NCBI GenBank assembly: GCA_017995775.1 | Contig: JAGOIF010000002.1 | Location: 33,417-97,416 of the forward strand | Source: Aliarcobacter sp. | GTDB lineage: Bacteria > Campylobacterota > Campylobacteria > Campylobacterales > Arcobacteraceae | Reading direction: 5' to 3' | DNA: 64,000 bases | Part shown: positions 46,177-56,635 of the stretch, one piece after another | How positions within the stretch are numbered: the first letter of the stretch is position 1 | How the letters are laid out: every line of letters starts with the position of its first letter | Notes under the pieces: model-generated | Database searches by the model: none | What the model was told of the DNA's origin: nothing | Seen by the model: the letters and a program-made list of their open reading frames with translations, nothing else | Program-made: the position numbers and the translations under genes

Positions 46177-47979
46177 TTATTCTACAGTTACAGATTTTGC
46201 AAGGTTTCTTGGCATATCAACATCATTTCCAAGTCTTACTGATATTTCCATTGATAAAAGTTGTAATACTATTAGCATTTCAAAAAATTCTAGCATATAA
46301 TGATCACACTCATTTATTTTTACAAAGTCATCTGCTAAATCAAAATCAAGTGGAGATATTGCACAAATAGTACTATCTCTTGCACTTAACTCTTCTACGT
46401 TTGATTTAATTTTATCGTAAAGTAAATTTTGTGGCATTAATGCAATTGTAAATAGTTCTGGATCTGCTAATGCGATAGGTCCATGTTTCATCTCACCTGC
46501 TGGATATCCTTCAGCGTGTAAATATGAAATTTCTTTTAGTTTTAAAGCACCTTCTAAAGCAAGTGGGAAAAATACATCTCTTCCTATAAAGAAAAATCCA
46601 TGTCCATGTAAATATCTTTTTGATAATCTTTTTGTTTTTTCATGGATTTTATCACTAATAATCAATGCTTTTGGAACTTCTCTTAATGTGTGTAGTTCTC
46701 TTTGTAAAACATCATTTGAAATAACATTTTTAGCTTTTGCAAAAAATAAAGATAACATCCAAAGAACAACAGTTTGAGTTGTGAACGCCTTTGTAGATGC
46801 AACTCCTTTTTCAATTCCTGCTCGTGTAAGAATAGTAGCATCAGCAATTCTTGTCATTGAAGAGTTATCAACATTACAAACAACAAGTGTTTTAAGACCT
46901 GCTGCTTTTGCCATTTTTAAAGCTTCTAAAGTATCTGCTGTTTCACCACTTTGTGAGATTACTACAAATAATGTGTCTTTTGTTAAAAGTGGTTCTTTGT
47001 ATCTAAACTCACTTGCGATTTCAATACTACATTTTATTTTTGAAAGTCTTTCAAAAAGATATGAAGCTGTAAGTCCTGCATGGTAAGATGTTCCACAAGC
47101 ACAAAGTTTGATTTCATTGATTCCATCAAGAATAGAAGCTTCAATCTCATCAAACAAGATTTCATTATCTTTTAGTCTTCCTAACATAGAATCACCAACA
47201 ACCCTACTTTGCTCGTAAATTTCTTTTTCCATAAAGAATCTGAATCCATCTTTTTGAGCAAATTGTTTTGAAGTTGGAAGGGTTGACCATGAATAATTAT
47301 CATTAAAGAATTCTAAGTTTTCAGCACTCGCAATTCCACCAACTCCATCTTCTAAATAAACAACTTCTTTTGCTAATCCGATTAATGGTGCATCAGAAGA
47401 AGCGAATAATACTTCATTTTTTTCATTTCCCTTTGCTATTATTAATGGACTTCCATGTTTAAAGAAAAATATTTTTGTAGGATCGGCTTTTGTAATTAAT
47501 AGAATTGAATAAGCACCTTCAAGTCTTGAAATAGTATTTTTAAAAGCTTCTGTAGTATTATTTAATTTATTATAAAAACTTTCAAATAAATGAACAATAA
47601 CTTCTGTATCTGTTTGAGATACAAATTTATGTCCTTTTACACTTAATTCATCTTTTAATTCTTTATAGTTTTCAATAATTCCATTATGAACAACATAAGA
47701 GTATTCACCTAAATGTGGGTGTGCATTTAATTCTGTTGGTTTTCCATGAGTTGCCCATCTTGTATGACCAATACCTAAATCATAATTTTCTTTAGCAGCT
47801 TCATTTACTTTATCTTCAAGATTAATTAATTTTCCTAAAGCTTTAAAAACATCGATTTTATCATTTTTTAGTACTGCAATTCCAGCACTGTCATAACCTC
47901 TATATTCTAGCTCTTTTAATCCATCTAATAATATTTTAGTAGTATCTTTTTTACCAATATAACCAACAATTCCACACAT
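46177..47979 (-). CDS. glmS: Glutamine-fructose-6-phosphate aminotransferase
   Basis: 600-residue enzyme opening amino-sugar synthesis for wall and LPS. Cys2 (MCGIVGYIG) is the glutaminase nucleophile after Met removal; GIGHTRWATHG, SDTDTEV-like SQTDTEVI and the double SIS domains (SQSGETADT, LPxE-type end LAKSVTVE) complete it. There is no sign of a glmS ribozyme in the 80 bases upstream. It is alone between a terminator and the inositol-phosphatase gene. Confidence 0.95.
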   Translation of the reverse strand: MCGIVGYIGKKDTTKILLDGLKELEYRGYDSAGIAVLKNDKIDVFKALGKLINLEDKVNEAAKENYDLGIGHTRWATHGKPTELNAHPHLGEYSYVVHNGIIENYKELKDELSVKGHKFVSQTDTEVIVHLFESFYNKLNNTTEAFKNTISRLEGAYSILLITKADPTKIFFFKHGSPLIIAKGNEKNEVLFASSDAPLIGLAKEVVYLEDGVGGIASAENLEFFNDNYSWSTLPTSKQFAQKDGFRFFMEKEIYEQSRVVGDSMLGRLKDNEILFDEIEASILDGINEIKLCACGTSYHAGLTASYLFERLSKIKCSIEIASEFRYKEPLLTKDTLFVVISQSGETADTLEALKMAKAAGLKTLVVCNVDNSSMTRIADATILTRAGIEKGVASTKAFTTQTVVLWMLSLFFAKAKNVISNDVLQRELHTLREVPKALIISDKIHEKTKRLSKRYLHGHGFFFIGRDVFFPLALEGALKLKEISYLHAEGYPAGEMKHGPIALADPELFTIALMPQNLLYDKIKSNVEELSARDSTICAISPLDFDLADDFVKINECDHYMLEFFEMLIVLQLLSMEISVRLGNDVDMPRNLAKSVTVE

Positions 47980-48060
47980 ATAAATACCCCATGTTCAAAT
48001 TTTTAAAAAAATATTATATTTAATTATTTCTAAATAAGTGCTTTTTATGTTTTTATGATT

Positions 48061-48834
48061 TTATAAATTTAAATTTTTGATAAATTCTTCATGGATGATA
48101 CCATTTGATGCAACCAAATATTTATCTTCAAATAATCTATACTCTTCACCTTTAATATTAGAAACCATACCACCAGCTTCTGTAAGAATAAGAACTCCAG
48201 CACTTACATCCCAAGGTTTTAAATTCATCTCATAATAACCTTGATATACACCACGTGCAACATAACATAAATCTAGTGCTGCTGAACCTAATCTTCTTAA
48301 ATCTTGACATAAAGGTAAAATTGTTTTGATTTTTTTAATAACGTCATTTAAATCATTTTCATTTGTTCCACTTGTATATGGAAATCCAGTTGCAAGAAGT
48401 GATTTTTGGAAATCATTTTCATGGCTTACTTTCAGCTTTTTACCATTTAAAAAAGCACCTTTACCTATTTTTGCTGTGTATAATTCATCTAAAATTGGAT
48501 TATATACAACTGCTAAATATGGTTTTTTATTTTTATAAACTCCCACAGAAATAGCAGTATGTGGAACTCCATTTACAAAGTTTGTTGTTCCATCAATTGG
48601 ATCTATTATAATTGAATTATTAAACTCTATATTTGCGTTGTCTGATTCTTCTGCAATGATATTAAAGTTTTTAAATTTTTTTGAGAATTTCTTTTTTAAG
48701 TATGTTTCAACTGCAACATCATATTCAGTAACTAAATCTTTTTTTGCTTTAAAAGTTATATCTTTATCAGCATAAAATCCTGCTTTTAAAATCTTTCCTG
48801 CTTTTTTTATGATTTTTATTAAATCTTTTTTCAT
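48061..48834 (-). CDS. Inositol-monophosphatase family protein
   Basis: 257-residue Mg-dependent phosphatase of the SuhB/CysQ fold. IIAEES (about 60-65) and IDPIDGTTNFVNG carry the metal ligands, and KPWDVSAGVLILTEAGG is the second aspartate motif. It could act on inositol 1-phosphate, fructose-1,6-bisphosphate or PAP; the residues do not decide. No start problem. It lies between glmS and the diguanylate cyclase. Confidence 0.88.
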   Translation of the reverse strand: MKKDLIKIIKKAGKILKAGFYADKDITFKAKKDLVTEYDVAVETYLKKKFSKKFKNFNIIAEESDNANIEFNNSIIIDPIDGTTNFVNGVPHTAISVGVYKNKKPYLAVVYNPILDELYTAKIGKGAFLNGKKLKVSHENDFQKSLLATGFPYTSGTNENDLNDVIKKIKTILPLCQDLRRLGSAALDLCYVARGVYQGYYEMNLKPWDVSAGVLILTEAGGMVSNIKGEEYRLFEDKYLVASNGIIHEEFIKNLNL

Positions 48835-48890
48835 TATTTACTCTTTCTAATTTTTTGTATTTTATCCAATATTAAACAAATCATTACTTA

Positions 48891-51536
48891 CTATTTTATT
48901 CGTACTTGATTTCTTCCATTATTTTTTGCTTCATACAAAGCATCATCTGCTCGTTTAAAGCTCTCTTCTATATTTTCATTTTCTTTATAATTTGTTGCAC
49001 CAATTGAACAAGTAATATGTTTTATTCCCTCAAATGAGGCTTGTGATATTGCATTTCTTATGTTTTCTAAAACTTTTTTTGCATTGTCTATAGATTTTAC
49101 TTTTGTTAATAATAAAAATTCTTCTCCACCCCATCTTATTAATAAATCATCTTTCCTTGAAGATTTTTGAATAACATTTACAAATTGTTTTAATACCTTA
49201 TCTCCAACATCATGTCCATAAGTGTCATTTACTTTTTTGAAAAAATCTATATCTAATATTGAAAGAAATAATAAGTTATCATCTTTTGTATATTCATTTA
49301 TAATCAATTTATAGTGAGTTTCAAAATATTCTCTATTATATGCACCTGTCAATTTATCGTGTGTTGATTTATTTTCTAATTGAATTTGTTTTAAAATCGT
49401 ATCGCTTATATCAGTAAGAGAAATTAAATATTGTTCATCTTCTAATTCAACTATTGAAACATTAAAAACTTTTGTTAGTGAAGTATTTGGATGTAATATT
49501 GAAACTATTCTTTTCTCAGATTTTAAATTTAAGATATTTTCAATCCAACTATTATTATCAACAATTTTCCCTAAATGAAAATATAACTCTTCTTCAATAA
49601 ATGTTTGAGCAAGGCAAGAATGTCTTTTTTGAAACTCTTTTAAGTTTTTACAATCAAAAAAATCAAGAAAAAATCTGTTGGCAAAAATTGGTCCACTATT
49701 ATCTACAATAAAAATCATATTTGGTTGAATATCCAAAATAGTATTTATAAACTTTTTTTGGTCTGATAACCTTGAATTTAATAATTTTAATTTTGTATAA
49801 AAAAATACTCCAAATAAAAATATTAAAATAAAAGGAGTAATAATTTGCCAAAGTAAAGTGTAATCAACTCCTTTTTCATAAATAGTTGAAGCCCATTTAT
49901 CAGTTAATTCTTTTTTTTCTAAAGGCGTAATATTATTTACAACTTTTTGCAAAATATTAAATAAAAGTTCATTATTATCTTTAACACCAATTGTAAATTC
50001 TAATTCATCATTAGTTTTTCCTGCAATTTTTATATCATTAAAATATTCTGTTTGAATTTTATAAGAAACACTATATAAAGTCCCAATATAGCCATAAACT
50101 TTTCCTGCTTTTAGTTGTTTGAGTCCTTCTTGTGTATTTTCAACTTCAACAATATTTAGGCTTGGATATTTATTTCTAAAATATTCAATATTTACATAAT
50201 TTTTTGCAATTGCTATTTTTTGGTTTTTCAAATCCTCTAATTTATTAATAAAAGGAACATCTAATCTTGTAGCAACTACAAGTGGAACTTTAAAAATAGT
50301 TGATGTTAGTTTTAAACCATCTTCCATATTATGGGTATTAATTGTTAAAGATTGGAAATCACATTTATCATTTTTTATAAAATCTAAGACTTCATTTTGA
50401 GAAGTTGTTTTGATTAATTCAAATTTTGTTGATAAACTTTTTTCTAAAATCGCATAATAATCAGCAGCCATTCCTTTGTATTTATTATCATTTTCCATTT
50501 TTTCAAAAGGTAACCAGTTTGAATTAATACACATTTTAAGAGGTTGTTTTTTTTCTATATAACTTTTTTCTTCAGAATTCAAACTTGAAGCTGTAGTTAA
50601 ATTCTCAAAAATTAAGTTATTAAAAGTTATGTTATTTTTTGCTAATCCTAAAAGTTTATATATATTATAAATTTTTTCTAACTTCTCAGCTTCCATTTTT
50701 CCCAATTCATTGGTATTGTGATAAGCTAATTTCTTTAATTCATTGGCTTCATAAATCAAAGCTTCTTTAGATTTTTTTTGAGGATTATATTTATTATAAA
50801 TTATTTCTACACTTTCATTTATATTTGAAAAAGCATATTCCCACCCTTTTAAAGATGCTTCTCTGAATTTTTTTACTTCATTTTCTTCATTTTGTAGGTA
50901 TTTTTTACTTGTTGTTAAAATATCACTATAAAAATCAAAACCATAATCTTTTGGATTAAAAACAATAGGATTTCCCCCTAACTCTTTTAAAGTAAAAGGT
51001 TCATTTGAAATATAAGAAGCAATTAAATCTGTTTTTTTATCAAGTAAATCTTGAGTATTAAAAGAAGGTGTTTGAATGAGTAAATCTTCAAGTTTTATAC
51101 CATGAGAAAATATCATAGATAATAAAGAAACATCAGAACCTAAATCACCTGATGTCATAATTCTTTTATTTTTCAAATCACTTAATGAACTAATTCCAGA
51201 GCTTCTATCCGTTACTAAAACCAAAGGACTTGATTGAAATATTGTTGCTAAATAAACAAGTTCTTTTCCCTTTGAAATATCAATCATAGATGTTGGACGA
51301 AGAACCGCATATTCTATTTTATTATTAGTTAAACTATCTATTACATCAACATTTTCATCCCATTGTTTTAACTTTACATCTAAGTTTATATCTTGGTAAA
51401 AGCCTTTTTCTTTTGCAAGAATATATCCTGCAAATTGAAATTGATATTTCCAAGGCAATTGAAGAGAAACTTCTTTTAACTCTTTGGAAATCAGAAATGA
51501 GTATATAAAAATAACTAAAAATAATATTCGTATCAT
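48891..51536 (-). CDS. Diguanylate cyclase with two tandem solute-binding domains and PAS
   Basis: 881 residues. After a signal-anchor (about 1-18) there is an NMT1/THI5-like binding domain (about 23-310), then a SBP_bac_3-type domain (about 328-550), both in the periplasm. A membrane segment (about 560-582), a PAS-like domain (592-715) and a GGDEF domain follow, with GGEEF at 803-807 and an RxxD inhibitory site (R794-D797). It should make c-di-GMP in response to bound small molecules; ligands are unknown. The frame is open 12 codons upstream, but the ATG at 51536 starts the signal anchor and follows AAGG. The two binding folds in one sensor are unusual. Confidence 0.88.
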   Translation of the reverse strand: MIRILFLVIFIYSFLISKELKEVSLQLPWKYQFQFAGYILAKEKGFYQDINLDVKLKQWDENVDVIDSLTNNKIEYAVLRPTSMIDISKGKELVYLATIFQSSPLVLVTDRSSGISSLSDLKNKRIMTSGDLGSDVSLLSMIFSHGIKLEDLLIQTPSFNTQDLLDKKTDLIASYISNEPFTLKELGGNPIVFNPKDYGFDFYSDILTTSKKYLQNEENEVKKFREASLKGWEYAFSNINESVEIIYNKYNPQKKSKEALIYEANELKKLAYHNTNELGKMEAEKLEKIYNIYKLLGLAKNNITFNNLIFENLTTASSLNSEEKSYIEKKQPLKMCINSNWLPFEKMENDNKYKGMAADYYAILEKSLSTKFELIKTTSQNEVLDFIKNDKCDFQSLTINTHNMEDGLKLTSTIFKVPLVVATRLDVPFINKLEDLKNQKIAIAKNYVNIEYFRNKYPSLNIVEVENTQEGLKQLKAGKVYGYIGTLYSVSYKIQTEYFNDIKIAGKTNDELEFTIGVKDNNELLFNILQKVVNNITPLEKKELTDKWASTIYEKGVDYTLLWQIITPFILIFLFGVFFYTKLKLLNSRLSDQKKFINTILDIQPNMIFIVDNSGPIFANRFFLDFFDCKNLKEFQKRHSCLAQTFIEEELYFHLGKIVDNNSWIENILNLKSEKRIVSILHPNTSLTKVFNVSIVELEDEQYLISLTDISDTILKQIQLENKSTHDKLTGAYNREYFETHYKLIINEYTKDDNLLFLSILDIDFFKKVNDTYGHDVGDKVLKQFVNVIQKSSRKDDLLIRWGGEEFLLLTKVKSIDNAKKVLENIRNAISQASFEGIKHITCSIGATNYKENENIEESFKRADDALYEAKNNGRNQVRIK

Positions 51537-51698
51537 AAAACTAAAACCTTTTTTATTTAATAACAAAAACAAGGTCTATATTTTACTAAAATAATAATTA
51601 AATGTGGATTTAATTTATAAAGATTATTAATAAATTTTTATAATTATTTGATAAATTTTATTTTTCTAAATTCAGTTTACTTTAATCTAAAATGATGT

Positions 51699-51704
51699 TA
51701 TAAT
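51699..51704 (+). promoter_or_regulatory. Extended -10 promoter of the small transcript
   Basis: TGTTATAAT (TGnTATAAT) with TATAAT at 51699-51704 gives a start at about 51711. A weak TTTACT lies 17 bases upstream. It is on the strand opposite to both neighbours. Confidence 0.6.
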
Positions 51705-51733
51705 TAGGTTATCTAAACAATATGGAGGTGTGA

Positions 51734-51772
51734 ATGACAATAGGCTCACTTTTTACGGTTGTTAAATTTTAA
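51734..51772 (+). CDS. 12-codon ORF with strong ribosome site in the small transcript
   Basis: Reads MTIGSLFTVVKF and a TAA stop. GGAGG ends 5 bases before the ATG, the best Shine-Dalgarno in the window where AAGGA is the rule. The peptide is hydrophobic with a basic penultimate residue. It could be a stalling leader, a small membrane peptide or a chance ORF in an RNA. Translation is likely from the site; function is unknown. Confidence 0.5.
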   Translation: MTIGSLFTVVKF

Positions 51773-51845
51773 GAAAAAAAATAATCAATTTACATGAAGT
51801 AAATTTTTGAACAAGTGTTTTGTTCAAAAAAATAATTTTATAAGG

Positions 51846-51869
51846 GGTCTTTGGATAAATCCGAAGACC
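51846..51869 (+). terminator. Terminator of the small transcript
   Basis: GGTCTTTGGAT pairs with ATCCGAAGACC (one G-U pair), followed by eight T. It is a textbook rho-independent terminator on the plus strand. Confidence 0.85.
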
Positions 51870-51898
51870 TTTTTTTTATTGTAATTTTTACAATAAAA

Positions 51899-51927
51899 AA
51901 AAGGTAAAGTTAAAGACTTTACCTTTT
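51899..51927 (-). terminator. groEL terminator
   Basis: AAAAGGTAAAGT (51899-51910) and ACTTTACCTTTT (51916-51927) form a perfect 12-bp stem, 40 bases after the groEL stop, followed on the minus strand by a T run. Confidence 0.85.
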
Positions 51928-51966
51928 CAGAGAATTTAATATAATATTTAGTTAAAAAACTAATTA

Positions 51967-53857
<1,891 letters not shown>

Positions 53858-53906
53858 ATTAATTTCCTTTTATATAATTTTTTCTATTCTATTAAAACTT
53901 AGATAT

Positions 53907-53933
53907 TTAGCACTCTAAAATTCTAAGTGCTAA
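53907..53933 (-). promoter_or_regulatory. CIRCE element (HrcA operator) of groES-groEL
   Basis: TTAGCACTC - 9 bases - AAGTGCTAA on the plus strand matches the CIRCE consensus TTAGCACTC-N9-GAGTGCTAA with one mismatch. It lies directly after the -10 hexamer, the usual place for HrcA repression. An hrcA gene is not in the window. Confidence 0.92.
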
Positions 53934-53962
53934 ATTTTATTAAATTTTGGATAATTTGTCAA
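53934..53962 (-). promoter_or_regulatory. groES-groEL promoter
   Basis: Minus-strand TTGACA (53957-53962), 17-base spacer, TAAAAT (53934-53939), followed at once by the CIRCE element. Confidence 0.8.
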
Positions 53963-53989
53963 GAGGTTTGAGTTAATTTGACTAAGAGT

Positions 53990-54853
53990 TTAAGCTTTAT
54001 GTCTATTTATATAGTCTAATAGTAGAGTTTCTAATGATTTTCTTAAATTATCATCAAATGTATTAAGTATATTAATACATTTCATAGCTAAATCATCTGC
54101 ACTTTTTATAGCACCTTCAAGACCCAAAAGGTTTACAAAAGAGTTTTTTGAGCTATCATTTTGTGTAGTTTTCCCAGCAATTTCTGAACTACAAGTTTCA
54201 TCAATAATGTCATCTTGAACTTGAAATAACAATCCTAAATCAATTCCAAAATCAAAAAGCTTATTTTGAGTTTGTAAATCATACTCACAAATAATTGCAC
54301 CCATTTTTAAAGATGCTGCTATTAGTTTTGCAGTTTTATGAATATGTAAAAATTCTAATTGATTTAATTCTAGTGTTTGATTTTCAAAAAAACAGTCAAT
54401 TGCTTGACCGATAATCATTCCATCGATTCCACCGTTTGAGCTTAGACATTTAATTAAATCAATTTTAATATCATTGGATAAAGATGCATTTGCAATTAAA
54501 TTAAATGATTCAGTATTTAAAGCATCTCCTACTAAAACAGCAGTAACTTCATCATATTTTTTATGTAAAGTTTCAAATCCTCTTCGTAAAGATGCATTAT
54601 CCATAACAGGCAAATCATCATGAATTAGTGAGTAAGTGTGTAAAAATTCTAAACCTAAAGCAACGCTCATTGAGTTTGGAATTAATAAACTTTTATTTGA
54701 TTGAACAACGCTTAATAAAAGCATTGGTCTAAATCTTTTTCCACCTGCTTTTAGCATATGCCCTAAAGCATCCTCAAAATAAGGATGAAAAGTTTTTGAG
54801 TTTGGAAGATTATTTAATAAATAATCTTCAAATAAAGATAGTAAATTTTTCAT
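53990..54853 (-). CDS. ispA: Polyprenyl (farnesyl-type) diphosphate synthase
   Basis: 287-residue trans-isoprenyl diphosphate synthase. The first aspartate-rich motif is HDDLPVMD (with DDLPVMDN after SLI), and the second is QVQDDIIDE. GGKRFRPML is the substrate-binding stretch. This makes FPP or GGPP, precursors of quinones and undecaprenol. A GTG at 54859 overlaps the upstream stop, but the ATG at 54853 fits as well; the difference is two residues. It ends the panD-ybaB-ispA set. Confidence 0.93.
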   Translation of the reverse strand: MKNLLSLFEDYLLNNLPNSKTFHPYFEDALGHMLKAGGKRFRPMLLLSVVQSNKSLLIPNSMSVALGLEFLHTYSLIHDDLPVMDNASLRRGFETLHKKYDEVTAVLVGDALNTESFNLIANASLSNDIKIDLIKCLSSNGGIDGMIIGQAIDCFFENQTLELNQLEFLHIHKTAKLIAASLKMGAIICEYDLQTQNKLFDFGIDLGLLFQVQDDIIDETCSSEIAGKTTQNDSSKNSFVNLLGLEGAIKSADDLAMKCINILNTFDDNLRKSLETLLLDYINRHKA

Positions 54854-54855
54854 GG

Positions 54856-55176
54856 TCACTTTTGTCCAAATGAACCTAAGCCACCCATCATATTCATAGC
54901 CATCATTTTTTTATTTTCATCACTTTGTTTTATTACATCATTCATACATGAAATTAATAAAATCTGTAAAGAGTCTTTATCTTCAAGTAAAGAATCATCA
55001 ATTTTTAAATCAATAACTTCTGAATTTCCATTTATTGAAATTTCAATCATTCCACCACCTGATTTTGATGTGAAAATTCTTGCAGCATTTTCATCTTTTG
55101 ATTTGTTTGCCATTTCTTGAAACTGGTTTATCATATCACCTAAATTTAAGTTCTTTAAATCCATTCCATCAAACAT
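54856..55176 (-). CDS. YbaB/EbfC-family nucleoid-associated protein
   Basis: 106 residues. Short N-terminal helix ([16 protein letters not shown]), then the beta-strand core ([21 protein letters not shown]) and a Met-rich C-terminus typical of this DNA-binding family. The start is the ATG after AGGAAG at 55176; a GTG lies 2 codons further up. It overlaps panD by 8 bases, giving translational coupling. Members bind DNA as dimers; the exact role is unknown. Confidence 0.88.
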   Translation of the reverse strand: MFDGMDLKNLNLGDMINQFQEMANKSKDENAARIFTSKSGGGMIEISINGNSEVIDLKIDDSLLEDKDSLQILLISCMNDVIKQSDENKKMMAMNMMGGLGSFGQK

Positions 55177-55552
55177 AATCACTTCCTACAAGTTCATTTG
55201 TTATTAAATCAATATTATTTTTTTCATCCACTAAAACAACTACTGGTTTATAGTTTTCAAGTTCTGCCTCGTTGTATGAAGCGTATGCAATAACAATAAT
55301 TTTATCACCGATCTCAACTTTTCTAGCTGCTGCTCCATTTAGACACATGTCTTTAGAACCAGCTTTTCCTTTTATTACGTAAGTTTGAAATCTTTCACCA
55401 TTATTAATATTTACAATATCAACTTTTTGACCAACCCTAAGAGTTGAAGCTTTCATTAGATCTTCATCAATAGTTATAGATCCAACATAATTCAAATTTG
55501 CATCAGTTACTGTTGCTCTATGAATTTTACTATATAGCATATCAAATGTCAT
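55169..55552 (-). CDS. panD: Aspartate 1-decarboxylase
   Basis: 127-residue pyruvoyl enzyme that makes beta-alanine for pantothenate and CoA. The self-cleavage site is G24-S25 (in NYVGSITID), and [12 protein letters not shown] is the conserved N-terminus. [19 protein letters not shown] is the core. Length matches the family (126). It is first in panD-ybaB-ispA; CoA supply fits the acetate-heavy metabolism of this window, but panBC are not here. Confidence 0.95.
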   Translation of the reverse strand: MTFDMLYSKIHRATVTDANLNYVGSITIDEDLMKASTLRVGQKVDIVNINNGERFQTYVIKGKAGSKDMCLNGAAARKVEIGDKIIVIAYASYNEAELENYKPVVVLVDEKNNIDLITNELVGSDYV

Positions 55553-55565
55553 ATACTAATTCCTT

Positions 55566-55919
55566 TTATTTTGCTAAATTAACAGGTTCGCCCCAGTATG
55601 CAGAAGGGATTAAATACTCTTCTACTGGGTTTCCACCTAATATATGTTCTTCAACTATTCTATCTATTTTTTCCTTAGATAAAGAAGAATACATAAAATG
55701 TCCTGGCTCTACTAACATCACTGGACCAAATTGGCATCTTCCAAGACAAGAAGTTCTAACAATTTGAACAGGTCCCATAATTCCAGCTTTCATCAAACTC
55801 TGTGCTGCATGGTTAAATAGCTCTCTTGTATCTGGTGTTACACATGATGGCTTTGGCATTCCAGGAGGTGATGATTGTTCACATTTAAATATATAAAATG
55901 TTGGTTGTGGGATATTCAT
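55566..55919 (-). CDS. Thioredoxin-like [2Fe-2S] ferredoxin
   Basis: 117 residues. The four likely cluster cysteines are C13, C26, C58 and C62 (TSCLGRCQFGPVM), the NuoE-like thioredoxin-fold [2Fe-2S] pattern. The frame extends 8 codons upstream, but the ATG at 55919 follows AAGGAAAAATA and was chosen. It is likely a soluble electron carrier or part of a hydrogenase/dehydrogenase; its partner is unknown. It is 13 bases upstream of panD and may be co-transcribed. Confidence 0.88.
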   Translation of the reverse strand: MNIPQPTFYIFKCEQSSPPGMPKPSCVTPDTRELFNHAAQSLMKAGIMGPVQIVRTSCLGRCQFGPVMLVEPGHFMYSSLSKEKIDRIVEEHILGGNPVEEYLIPSAYWGEPVNLAK

Positions 55920-56061
55920 TATTTTTCCTTCTTTTTCTGTCATGTTTATAATTTGGAAATTCTAACACTTTTTTTTTAAATTCTACTAAAAAATCCTTTT
56001 TATTGGAATTTAAAGCTAAAATAATATACTATTTCCCAAATTTACTAAAAAAAGGGTTTAT

Positions 56062-56595
56062 ATGAAAAAGATTTTATTCTTACTTTGTTCTTTTATGATG
56101 CTTTTACAAGCTTCTAATCCAGTTGCAACTATGCAAACTTCAAAAGGTACTATTGTTATTGAATTAAGAGCAGATTTAGCACCAAAAGCTGTTGAAAACT
56201 TTGTTACACATTCAAAAAATGGTTATTATAATGGTCTTATCTTTCATAGAGTTATAAAAGATTTTATGATTCAAGGTGGAGATCCAACAGGAACGGGATC
56301 AGGTGGTGAATCAATTTGGGGAAAACCATTTAAAGATGAATTTGCACCAAATGCTGTATTTGACAAAGCAGGAATTCTTGCAATGGCAAACTCAGGTCCA
56401 AATACAAATGGAAGTCAATTTTTTATTACAACTGTTCCAACATATTGGTTAAATGGTAGACACACGATTTTTGGTGTTGTTACTCAAGGATTTAATATTG
56501 TTAAAGAAATAGAAAATGCTAAAACAAATGGAAGATATGAAGGTGACAAACCTCTTGAAGATATTAAAATAGAATCTATTTCAATTAAAGAATAA
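56062..56595 (+). CDS. Periplasmic cyclophilin-type peptidyl-prolyl isomerase
   Basis: 177 residues with a signal peptide (about 1-17, [17 protein letters not shown]). [19 protein letters not shown] (around 66-84) holds the catalytic Arg/Phe residues, and [21 protein letters not shown] matches the family. It probably folds exported proteins. The ribosome site is AAAAAGGGTTTAT. It ends at a shared bidirectional hairpin with the response-regulator gene. Confidence 0.93.
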   Translation: MKKILFLLCSFMMLLQASNPVATMQTSKGTIVIELRADLAPKAVENFVTHSKNGYYNGLIFHRVIKDFMIQGGDPTGTGSGGESIWGKPFKDEFAPNAVFDKAGILAMANSGPNTNGSQFFITTVPTYWLNGRHTIFGVVTQGFNIVKEIENAKTNGRYEGDKPLEDIKIESISIKE

Positions 56596-56598
56596 ACC

Positions 56599-56635
56599 AA
56601 AATTTTCGTTTAATTTTTAATTAAACGAAAATTTT
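56599..56635. terminator. Shared terminator overlapping the response-regulator stop
   Basis: AAAATTTTCGTTTAATT (56599-56615) and AATTAAACGAAAATTTT (56619-56635) form a perfect 17-bp stem with a 3-base loop. It overlaps the last five codons of the response-regulator gene, so the coding end also serves as a terminator for the convergent cyclophilin gene. Confidence 0.85.

Larger units (their letters stand above)
51711..51877 (+). ncRNA. Stand-alone small RNA/mini-mRNA between groEL and a cyclase gene
   Basis: An about 167-base transcript is predicted from an extended -10 (51699) to a rho-independent terminator (51846-51877). It holds a 12-codon ORF (51734-51772), a 7-bp hairpin AATTTAC/GTAAATT (51787-51805), an 11-bp hairpin TTTTTGAACAA/TTGTTCAAAAA (51804-51830) and the terminator stem. 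It is plus-strand between two minus-strand genes, so it is not the leader of a neighbour. I do not recognise it as a known family. The remaining part of the 51537-51966 gap is A/T-rich with the groEL terminator. Confidence 0.6.

Noticed and set aside
47980..48060. glmS ribozyme or riboswitch
   Set aside because: Only 80 A/T-rich bases are available upstream with no compact GC stems; the ribozyme needs more and is known mainly from Firmicutes.
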